Shown: piece by piece, positions 1 through 5,019 of the stretch | How positions within the stretch are numbered: the stretch's first letter is position 1 | How the letters are laid out: each line of letters opens with the position of its first letter | Source of the DNA: Bacteroidota bacterium | Lineage (GTDB): Bacteria > Bacteroidota > Bacteroidia > AKYH767-A > JABDAW01 | DNA: 5,019 bases | Assembly: GCA_023251595.1 (NCBI GenBank) | Contig: JAHEYM010000328.1 | Span: forward strand, 1 to 5,019 | Reading direction: 5' to 3' | The notes under the pieces: model-generated | Told to the model about the DNA's origin: nothing | Database searches by the model: none | Seen by the model: the letters and a program-made list of their open reading frames with translations, nothing else | Position numbers and translations under genes: made by a program

Positions 1-1251
1 GGTGCAACCGCCAACGTAGGTGACTATAACAGTGTAATTCCCGGAACTGCTCGCCACGATAGATTGTGTCGTCCCGCCATCGCTCCATAAGTAGGAGGTG
101 CCGACACTTGAAGAAAGGCTAACTGAGCCTCCCGCACAGAAAGTGGTTGGCCCACCAGCGGTGATCGTCGGTATGGGAGCTGGATTTACAGTAACCGTTG
201 TCACTGCCGATGTAGAGACACAACCATTCCCATCTGTTACGGCTACCGAAAAGGAACCTGATGTACTGACTGTAATAACCTGAGTCGTAGCACCGGTGCT
301 CCATAAATATGAATTTCCGCTGTTTGCACTTAAATCGACAGTCTGTCCCTGACATATTGTTGTTGGACCTGATGCAGTGATTGTTGCTGCTATTGGTGTG
401 TTTACTGTAACAACTACCGGAGCAGATATACCGGTACATCCATTGCCATCTGTCATGGTAACAGTGTATGATCCCGATGTATTAACACTGATTGTTTGTG
501 TCGTTCCACCTGAACTCCATATGTATGAACTTCCTGCTGTTGATGTCAGTGAAACACTTCCACCAGTGCAAAAAGTTGTGGGTCCTCCCGCTGTTATCGT
601 AACCGTCGGATTGGGGTTTACAGTGACTGTTGTACCAGCAGAGGTAGAAGTACAGCCATTTACGTCAGTAAGCGTTACCGTGTAACTTCCTGCTGTACTA
701 ACTGTGATTGATTGTGTAGTCGCTCCTGTACTCCAGAGATAACTGGTTCCTGCAGTCGATGTAAGTGTTACGCTTCCTCCGGAACACAATGAAACCGGAC
801 CCGATGCTGTAATCACTGCTGCAACAGGAACATTGACCGTTACAACCGTGCCCGTAGAAATAGCCGTGCAACCACTTCCATTTGTAATTGTGACCGTATA
901 AGTTCCACTCGTTGTGGGAGTAATCGAAGCTGTTGTCGCACCGGTACTCCATAAATAAGTCGTTCCCGCACTCGAGGTTAAAGTCACACTTCCACCTGTA
1001 CAAAATGTTGTTGGTCCTGATGCTGTTATAGTTGGTGTCGCTGGCGCCGGATTAATCGTCACAACTGTTGCTGCGGAGGTTCCGGTGCAACCACCAGTCG
1101 TGACCGCAACTGTATAACTTCCAGCTGTTGAAACTGTGATACTTTGTGTTGTTGCACCCGTGCTCCATAGATAACTCGTACCAACGGATGACGTGAGCGT
1201 TACACTTCCGCCTGCGCAAAATGTGGTCGGACCTGAAGCCGTAATGGTGGG
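1..1251 (-). repeat. Tandem array of 72-residue Ig-like repeats (five full, one cut by the edge)
   Basis: Units occupy residues 651-722, 723-794, 795-866, 867-938, 939-1010 and 1011 to the edge at 1067. The core Trp codon recurs at residues 679, 751, 823, 895, 967 and 1039, exactly 216 bp apart. Each unit reads: [PA]-x-I-T-A-[SG]-G-P, a Cys at about position 12, S-V-[TS]-L-[TS]-S, S/T-Y-[LI]-W-S, T-T-x-x-I, S-[YF]-[TS]-V strand, then G-C near position 55-56 and a T-V-T-[VI]-N linker. This is the Ig/PKD-like repeat common in giant Bacteroidota surface proteins, where it acts as a rigid stalk. The two Cys per unit probably form a disulfide after export. The array continues beyond the window. 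Confidence 0.85.
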
Positions 1252-3201
1252 TGTTGGAGGGGGGGTTATCGTCACAACTGTTGGCACAGATGTACCTGTG
1301 CAACCACCACCGCAAGAGAAAGTTTGGAATGTATAATCATAAGCCGGAAATGGCCCATAGCCTGCATTGGCAAAAACCATCCCTGAAGGATATGAATTAC
1401 CTAAGTCTCCTGTCAAACCAAATGTATTGTCAGAAGAAGTAAATACGAGATAGTAAGTTGTACCTACGGTCACAGGTACTGACGCCCAGTTCACCGTCGC
1501 AACACCACCCGGCGCAACACCTGTGGCGGTGCCACTCGCAAGTAAAATTCCACCTGCGTTCGGGAGCAGAGTGTATAAGCTGATCGTAATGTCAGCAACG
1601 CCTGTACCGACAACATTTGTAAGGGTAACACTCGCTCCACAACTTGTGTTTTGGGTGGGAATAAACGATTGGGCAAGGTCGGTCTGTGCAAATCCGGCCA
1701 TATAAGTATTTGATACCTGCTGAGATTGATCGACTACAGGTGAGCTACCCGTTCCAACGGTAACAGTATAACTTCCTCCGGTAGAAACCACAATACTTTG
1801 GGTAGTCGCACCTGTGCTCCATAAGTATGAGGTTCCAACACTCGAAGTCAACGTAACACTGCCCGGTGAACAGAAAGAGGTCGGTCCGCTCGGAGTAATC
1901 GTCGGGATTGCTCCGGAAGTTACTGTTACTGTTGAAGAACAGGTTCCGGTACATCCGGCTCCATCTGTATAAGTCACAGTGTACGTAGTGGTAGTTGTTG
2001 GTGAAGCTAACGGATTCGAAATAACTGAACTGCTTAAAGTACCTGCTGGAGTCCACGAATATGTGCCAAGAACGGAGCCACCGGGAGTAAACCTCCAGGC
2101 ATCATTTGTTGCAGTCCAGGTCGCATCTGAATTTCTTCCAGGCACCGTATATGCGGTTGCTCCGGTTGCATCCTCGATCCCTTCTGTGTGTCCCACCCAT
2201 GTACCACTGGGGTTACCAGGCATGCTCGTGATATGTATCTCAATGACGTTAGTTGTTTCATAACATTCAATCTGCATAGTCACAAAATCGTAAGCACCGC
2301 TGTAGTGGGGAACCGCATTCCAGCGGGCAACGAAGATTCGGTTTGGTGTTACTCCACTAGTGAAATAGTCAATAGTTCCCCCTGCAGGAGGATAAAGATC
2401 TTCCCAGGCAGCTGCAATCACAGCATTAGGACTCGTAGCATCAGGTAGAACCTGACCTGTACAGCAACCATTCGCCGCAGCAGCATCGAATGAAATGAAA
2501 CCATTTGAAGAAATATAAGCATTTGTGTAGGTCACACCAAAGAAACAAAAACTGAATCCAATCGGACATGCACCACTCACCTGATCATCGCCGAGAGCTA
2601 CGGCAGTTCCAGCTCCTGCAACAGGTGCAAAAGCTATCGAAGACACGGAGTATGTACTATTACAACCACCTCCACCTGGTCCGGCAGCAGTCAGTTGTGA
2701 AGTTTGGCTGGAGCAAATGCTGCTTGGAGTTGCCGAACAAGTGACTGTGAGCGGTAAACAACCCCCACCGGTAGTCATCCAATAGACCATATCCGCACAA
2801 CCTGACATCAAAGTTTGACAGTAAAATGAATTGATTTGGGCATAATAAGTTCCGCTTGTTGGGCAGAGCCAGGATAAGTATGATTGTAATCCGCAAAAAT
2901 CATCATTATAGCCACCGGCATATGTTAAAGTGGCATCAAAAATTGTAATCTGCGTATCAAATGGTGCCTGTCCACCGTCAGCTGCGCAAAATGAAAAATA
3001 ATATGTATTCCCGGCGACGGCAACAAAGGAATTATAGTCACCGTCCCATGTACAGAATAGAGTCTGGGGAGAAGTGGTGGGTGTTATATTTGCATATAGC
3101 GTAGTATTAAAGCCACACTGCGATTTAGCCGTGTTCACATTCCCGATCAGGATTGCGGATAACATTAAAAAATAAATTCGGAAGGTAGTAGTTTTATTCA
3201 T
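1..3201 (-). CDS. Large secreted Ig-like repeat protein, probable surface adhesin (3' end outside window)
   Basis: One open frame of 1067 codons runs from ATG at 3201-3199 to the window edge; I read every triplet and found no stop. The only ATG before the upstream in-frame stop (TAA at 3276-3274) is this one, and it is followed by a signal peptide. Domain order by residue: signal peptide 1-28; PPC-like beta-sandwich about 29-147; Ig-like domain about 150-427 with a nidogen-like domain inserted at about 178-375; Ig-like repeat 433-650 with an insert at about 484-630; 72-residue Ig-like repeats from 651 onward. The protein is rich in Thr, Ser, Gly and paired Cys and poor in Lys and Arg, as expected for an exported beta-rich stalk. 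Such proteins in Bacteroidota usually end in a type IX secretion C-terminal domain, which would lie beyond base 1. Adhesion or matrix function is inferred from architecture; no enzymatic motif is visible. Confidence 0.9.
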   Translation of the reverse strand, partial: MNKTTTFRIYFLMLSAILIGNVNTAKSQCGFNTTLYANITPTTSPQTLFCTWDGDYNSFVAVAGNTYYFSFCAADGGQAPFDTQITIFDATLTYAGGYNDDFCGLQSYLSWLCPTSGTYYAQINSFYCQTLMSGCADMVYWMTTGGGCLPLTVTCSATPSSICSSQTSQLTAAGPGGGGCNSTYSVSSIAFAPVAGAGTAVALGDDQVSGACPIGFSFCFFGVTYTNAYISSNGFISFDAAAANGCCTGQVLPDATSPNAVIAAAWEDLYPPAGGTIDYFTSGVTPNRIFVARWNAVPHYSGAYDFVTMQIECYETTNVIEIHITSMPGNPSGTWVGHTEGIEDATGATAYTVPGRNSDATWTATNDAWRFTPGGSVLGTYSWTPAGTLSSSVISNPLASPTTTTTYTVTYTDGAGCTGTCSSTVTVTSGAIPTITPSGPTSFCSPGSVTLTSSVGTSYLWSTGATTQSIVVSTGGSYTVTVGTGSSPVVDQSQQVSNTYMAGFAQTDLAQSFIPTQNTSCGASVTLTNVVGTGVADITISLYTLLPNAGGILLASGTATGVAPGGVATVNWASVPVTVGTTYYLVFTSSDNTFGLTGDLGNSYPSGMVFANAGYGPFPAYDYTFQTFSCGGGCTGTSVPTVVTITPPPTPTITASGPTTFCAGGSVTLTSSVGTSYLWSTGATTQSITVSTAGSYTVAVTTGGCTGTSAATVVTINPAPATPTITASGPTTFCTGGSVTLTSSAGTTYLWSTGATTASITPTTSGTYTVTITNGSGCTAISTGTVVTVNVPVAAVITASGPVSLCSGGSVTLTSTAGTSYLWSTGATTQSITVSTAGSYTVTLTDVNGCTSTSAGTTVTVNPNPTVTITAGGPTTFCTGGSVSLTSTAGSSYIWSSGGTTQTISVNTSGSYTVTMTDGNGCTGISAPVVVTVNTPIAATITASGPTTICQGQTVDLSANSGNSYLWSTGATTQVITVSTSGSFSVAVTDGNGCVSTSAVTTVTVNPAPIPTITAGGPTTFCAGGSVSLSSSVGTSYLWSDGGTTQSIVASSSGNYTVIVTYVGGCT
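1252..1905 (-). repeat. First 72-aa-type Ig-like repeat, split by an inserted domain
   Basis: Residues 433-483 match the first two thirds of the downstream 72-residue unit (PTIT start, FC, SVTLTSSVGTSYLWSTGATT, SYTVTV). Residues 631-650 match its last strand (GGCTGTSVPTVVTITPPPT). The conserved Cys pair of the unit is kept as Cys444 and Cys634, one on each side of the insertion. The distance from Trp461 to the next unit's Trp679 is 218 residues, so the excess over one 72-residue unit is 146 residues. Confidence 0.75.
1312..1752 (-). other. Jelly-roll-like domain inserted within the Ig-like repeat
   Basis: Residues about 484-630 do not resemble the surrounding repeat. They begin QSQQVSNTYMAGFAQTDLAQSF (key: A-Q-S-F at 510-513), then show SVTLTNVVGTGVADITISLY (alternating beta strands with I-x-I-x-L-Y), TVNWASVPVTVGTTYYLVF, and a Gly/Tyr/Pro-rich end closing with YDYTFQTF. 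The AQSF... ISLY ...V-x-x-G-x-x-Y-Y-L-V-F layout is like the beta-sandwich (DUF4082 or choice-of-anchor type) domains found in Bacteroidota exported proteins that carry binding or display roles. The family name is tentative; the boundary as an insert is better supported. Confidence 0.5.
2077..2670 (-). other. Nidogen-like domain inserted in an Ig-like domain
   Basis: Residues about 178-375 contain the features of a nidogen-like extracellular domain: a GFSFCFFGVTYTNAYISSNGFISF stretch spanning 215-238 (key elements F-x-F, Y-x-x-x-Y-I-S-S-N-G-F), then SPNAVIAAAWEDLYP (257-271), NRIFVARWNAV (287-297) and a strand ending in I-E-I-H-I (320-324). The segment is flanked by Gly-rich linkers (GGGG at 176-179, GGS at 374-376). 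The flanks read together as one Ig-like domain: CSATPSSICSSQTSQLTAA before it, and TYSWTP plus a TTTTTYTVTYTDGAGC strand after it. Confidence 0.55.
2761..3117 (-). other. PPC-like N-terminal beta-sandwich domain
   Basis: Residues about 29-147 carry a pattern typical of PPC-like (bacterial pre-peptidase C-terminal-like) domains in Bacteroidota secreted proteins: an AGNTYYFSFC strand (62-72), FDTQITIFDA (81-90), YNDDFCG (98-104) and a strand with W-x-C-x-x-S-G-T-Y-Y (111-120). Several Cys residues suggest extracellular disulfides. In the known family such domains are non-catalytic and often bind or shield. The assignment rests on motif memory, not a search. Confidence 0.55.
3118..3201 (-). other. 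Sec signal peptide of the large secreted protein
   Basis: Residues 1-28 have a short polar start with Lys3 and Arg8, a hydrophobic core at about residues 9-20 (IYFLMLSAILIG), and a polar end TAKSQ before Cys29. The final Ser-Gln resembles the cleavage region common in Bacteroidota exported proteins. Cys29 is not preceded by a lipobox (L-x-[AG]-C), so signal peptidase I processing is more likely than lipoprotein anchoring. The exact cleavage point is not certain. Confidence 0.8.
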
Positions 3202-3274
3202 GCTCGTTGTATTAGGAGATGATTTATAGTTTTTGATAGGGGATTTTTTGCGTTTGGCATAGAGATTCCCGCGT

Positions 3275-3306
3275 TAAAATTACGAATTTATTGTGTGACT
3301 ACCAAA
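3275..3306 (-). promoter_or_regulatory. Candidate Bacteroidota-type promoter for the large secreted protein
   Basis: Read on the minus strand, TTTG (3306-3303) is followed after 20 bases by TAATTTTA (3282-3275), which matches the TAnnTTTG -7 consensus at all but the last base. The 20-base spacing fits the TTTG / TAnnTTTG promoter described for Bacteroidota. It would give a 5' leader of roughly 65-70 bases. No Shine-Dalgarno site is obvious before the ATG, as is usual in this phylum. Confidence 0.4.
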
Positions 3307-3314
3307 ATATTTTG
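3303..3314. other. 12-bp perfect palindrome CAAAATATTTTG
   Basis: The sequence CAAAATATTTTG equals its own reverse complement. It overlaps the candidate -33 TTTG element of the large secreted protein's promoter. It lacks a loop and GC stem, so it is not a terminator; it could be an operator half-site arrangement or chance in AT-rich spacer. Confidence 0.35.
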
Positions 3315-3421
3315 TGAAATGACCCACTCACCCGCAAATTTATGTGCTAAAAGCTTACCTTGCAGGACTATTCAAGTTGTTTATTGACATGCTTTTTCGC
3401 CAAATTGTTAATAGTGTCAGC

Positions 3422-4084
3422 TCAAAAGGCAAAATGAAGATAATAGATTGGCAAACCTTGTCTCATGAAGATCTTTTCGTATGTAGTAAGGACTTTCAAA
3501 ACCTCTTCCGTTTCTATATTTTGGTGAATGTCTTCAATTTTTTTAAGAAGTCGCAAGCCCAAGCTCCCTATGGTTCCAAGTGTATATTCAAAAAGTTGAT
3601 GATTATCTGTCTTTAAATGCAGACTGCCTTTCTCGCCCATTATTTTCCGATATCTGGCAAGGAATTGGGGTGAAGTTAACCGTTTGGGCTCATTTCTGTC
3701 CTTCAACTGAGGGTCAGGAAAGGTTATCCAGATTTCATCTATCTCACCTTCACTAAAAAAATGTTCTATTTGCTCAATCTGTATCCGTAGAAAAGCGACA
3801 TTCTTCATGCCTGTTTCAAATGCAGTTTTACTTCCACGCCACAATCTATTCCCTTTTATGTCAATCCCAATAAAATTCTTATCGGGGTATTTTGTTCCGA
3901 GACTCAGCGTATATTCTCCTCTGCCACAACCCAATTCCAATATGATAGCTTTTTCGTTCCCGAACATTTCTGCTCCCCATTTACCTCGAATTGGATGATC
4001 GCCTAATCCGATGTAAACGGGTGCCTGGATTACATTAGGAAAGGTAGCAATTTCAGCAAAGCGTTCGAGTTTCTTTTTAGCCAT
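3422..4084 (-). CDS. trmB: tRNA (guanine-46-N7)-methyltransferase TrmB
   Basis: The enzyme transfers a methyl group from S-adenosylmethionine to N7 of G46 in the variable loop of tRNA, in the cytoplasm. The 220-residue product has the family order: a basic N-terminus MAKKKLERF; SAM motif I ELGCGRGEYT (50-59); the acidic loop and following GIDIKGNRLWRGSKTA (73-88); the TrmB signature ITFPDPQLKDRNEPKRLTSP (120-139); and HLKTDNHQLFEYT (156-168). Length is normal for the family and nothing is broken. I chose ATG at 4084-4082; an in-frame TTG two codons earlier (4090) is less likely. The stop is TGA at 3424-3422. It lies 220 bp upstream of, and in the same direction as, the large secreted protein, but the gap contains a candidate promoter, so co-transcription is doubtful. 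It is divergent from the glycosyltransferase gene. Confidence 0.95.
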   Translation of the reverse strand: MAKKKLERFAEIATFPNVIQAPVYIGLGDHPIRGKWGAEMFGNEKAIILELGCGRGEYTLSLGTKYPDKNFIGIDIKGNRLWRGSKTAFETGMKNVAFLRIQIEQIEHFFSEGEIDEIWITFPDPQLKDRNEPKRLTSPQFLARYRKIMGEKGSLHLKTDNHQLFEYTLGTIGSLGLRLLKKIEDIHQNIETEEVLKVLTTYEKIFMRQGLPIYYLHFAF

Positions 4085-4107
4085 TATCAAATGCCGTTTT
4101 CAGTTTG

Positions 4108-4116
4108 CAAAGGTTA
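4108..4116 (-). promoter_or_regulatory. Weak -7-like box upstream of trmB
   Basis: On the minus strand the sequence reads TAACCTTTG followed by CAAAC. It differs from TAnnTTTG by one extra base between TA and TTTG, so it is an imperfect match. Its position, about 25 bases before the trmB ATG, fits a short leader. No clear -33 TTTG was found. Confidence 0.25.
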
Positions 4117-4154
4117 TAAGATTTATTGCATGTTAAGAATCGCGAAATTTTTTG

Positions 4155-4174
4155 CCCCGAAATTCATGTCGGGG
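4155..4174. other. Inverted repeat CCCCGA-N8-TCGGGG in the divergent intergenic region
   Basis: A 6-bp GC-rich perfect stem surrounds an 8-base loop. It lies 13 bases upstream of the glycosyltransferase -7 box, in the place where a -33 element would be expected but is missing. No T-run follows the stem on either strand, so a terminator is unlikely; a regulator binding site is possible. Confidence 0.35.
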
Positions 4175-4187
4175 AGGGAAGAAAGAT

Positions 4188-4195
4188 TATTTTTG
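4188..4195 (+). promoter_or_regulatory. Bacteroidota -7 box TATTTTTG for the glycosyltransferase
   Basis: TATTTTTG matches TAnnTTTG at every defined position and is followed by CACCC, a common context for start sites in this phylum. Transcription would begin at about 4200, giving a leader of about 20 bases to the TTG at 4223. A TTTG at the usual -33 distance is absent; the nearest (4151-4154) is 33 bases away, which is too far. Confidence 0.55.
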
Positions 4196-4222
4196 CACCC
4201 CCGATCCTTTTTAGGTAGTCTG

Positions 4223-5019
4223 TTGAAAAAGAAAAAAGTACTTGTTTGCCCACTCGATTGGGGTCTTGGACATGCGACGCGATGCATCCCGATTATTCGT
4301 GAACTACTGAAACAGAATCTGGAGGTGTGGATTGGTGCCGACAATCGCCCTCTTCATCTTTTGCAAAAAGAATTTCCGGATCTCCCATTCATTCAATTCC
4401 CCGGGATCAAAATCAAATACCCCCATCGAAGCTTAATGGTACCCTACATTATTGGTTTGATACCCGTAATGAGGAGGGCGATCAACCAGGAGAGAAAAAT
4501 ACTTGATAAGCTGATCCAGGAACATAAGTTCGATATAGTCATTTCCGACAATCGATATGGTCTCTATAATCCCAAGGTATTGACAGTGTTTATGACGCAT
4601 CAAATCAACCTGAAGATCCCACGCTGGCTGTCTTTTCTATCTCCACTAGTGAGCAAAACAAATCGTCGATTTATCGAAAAGTTTAATTTTCTGTGGATTC
4701 CGGATTTTGAGAACGAAAATAATTTATCGGGTGATCTCTCACATTGGGGTACCTTGCCGACCCATGCCCGTTTCATCGGACCGCTCTCGCGCTTTGAGAA
4801 AAAAAATGTTCCAAACCTGGAGACTCTTCATCCCAAATACGATCTCTTCGCCATCATATCGGGACCTGAACCCCAACGAACAGAATTAGAGAATTTGTTG
4901 ATCGATCAAATATCTGAAACAACATACCGTGCGGTTGTTGTGCTCGGAACTCCTGAAAGTTCTCAACACTCCCAAATTGGCGAGCATATTCACATTCATT
5001 CCCACCTAGGTACCAAAGA
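4223..5019 (+). CDS. MurG/GT28-like glycosyltransferase (3' end outside window)
   Basis: An open frame of 265 complete codons runs off the right edge. After a short basic start (KKKK) the first beta strand and glycine-rich loop read VLVCPLDWGLGHATR (6-20), the classic N-terminal GT-B motif of MurG/GT28-like enzymes. VISDNRYGLY (106-115) and TVFMTHQ (121-127) follow, as in the Bacteroidota family of uncharacterised GT28-like transferases. SGPEPQRTELE (213-223) opens the C-terminal nucleotide-sugar-binding domain, most of which is outside the window. The usual length is about 350-400 residues, so roughly a third is missing. I chose TTG at 4223 because it sits just after a consensus -7 box and directly before the conserved start. 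An in-frame ATG at 4166 would add 19 unrelated residues and lies upstream of the presumed transcript start. Donor and acceptor sugars cannot be told from the sequence; a role in envelope glycans is inferred. Confidence 0.85.
   Translation, partial: MKKKKVLVCPLDWGLGHATRCIPIIRELLKQNLEVWIGADNRPLHLLQKEFPDLPFIQFPGIKIKYPHRSLMVPYIIGLIPVMRRAINQERKILDKLIQEHKFDIVISDNRYGLYNPKVLTVFMTHQINLKIPRWLSFLSPLVSKTNRRFIEKFNFLWIPDFENENNLSGDLSHWGTLPTHARFIGPLSRFEKKNVPNLETLHPKYDLFAIISGPEPQRTELENLLIDQISETTYRAVVVLGTPESSQHSQIGEHIHIHSHLGTK

Noticed and set aside
1..1251. Regular repeats as a CRISPR array or satellite
   Set aside because: The period is 216 bp with no short identical repeats or unique spacers, and it is fully coding in one frame with protein-level conservation.
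98..2448. Short open frames of 60-106 codons on both strands across this region
   Set aside because: They are other-frame shadows of the continuous minus-strand reading frame. The plus-strand ones are rich in V, T and P simply because they are antisense to the Thr/Ser/Val-rich repeats, and none has independent support.
1..3201. Target of Bacteroidota-type O-glycosylation (D-[S/T]-[A/I/L/V/M/T] motif), linking it to the nearby glycosyltransferase
   Set aside because: In the 1067 visible residues I found only one Asp followed by Ser or Thr (D-T-Q at 82-84), and it does not match the motif. The neighbourhood alone is not evidence.
3115..3201. Lipoprotein anchoring at Cys29
   Set aside because: The residues before Cys29 are K-S-Q, which do not form a lipobox.
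3344..3616. Plus-strand frame of 90 codons
   Set aside because: More than two thirds of it is antisense to trmB, it has no recognisable features, and trmB is clearly real.
4085..4090. TTG start for trmB at 4090
   Set aside because: The ATG two codons later begins the family-typical MAKKK sequence, so the TTG is not needed.
4123..4344. Minus-strand frame of 73 codons
   Set aside because: It lies opposite the promoter and conserved N-terminus of the glycosyltransferase and resembles no protein family I know.

Overview
The window looks like a chromosomal segment of a Bacteroidota bacterium. Three things point there: a very long secreted protein built from Cys-containing Ig-like repeats, a TrmB of Bacteroidota type, and promoter-like TAnnTTTG -7 boxes with A-rich start regions instead of clear Shine-Dalgarno sites. 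The species cannot be named from the sequence.

Layout. Bases 1-3201 (minus strand) are one uninterrupted reading frame of 1067 codons. I checked it codon by codon: it starts at an ATG with a signal peptide and runs off the left edge without a stop. It encodes a large secreted, probably surface-attached, mosaic protein. In order it has a signal peptide, a PPC-like beta-sandwich, an Ig-like domain interrupted by a nidogen-like domain, a second Ig-like repeat interrupted by a jelly-roll-like domain of about 147 residues, and then five complete plus one truncated copies of a 72-residue Ig-like repeat at an exact 216-bp period. Bases 3202-3421 are intergenic and hold a candidate promoter for it. 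Bases 3422-4084 (minus) are trmB, tRNA (guanine-46-N7)-methyltransferase. Bases 4085-4222 are a divergent intergenic region with a good -7 box, a short inverted repeat and a weaker box for trmB. From 4223 to the right edge (plus strand) is the first 265 codons of a MurG/GT28-like glycosyltransferase, probably started from TTG.

The three genes show no clear shared pathway. trmB is housekeeping, the glycosyltransferase probably serves envelope or surface glycan synthesis, and the large protein is an exported surface or matrix component. Its C-terminus, where a type IX secretion sorting domain would be expected, lies outside the window. The most interesting observation is that the large protein contains two separate cases of a whole domain inserted into a glycine-rich loop of an Ig-like domain, one of them inside a repeat whose sister copies are uninterrupted.
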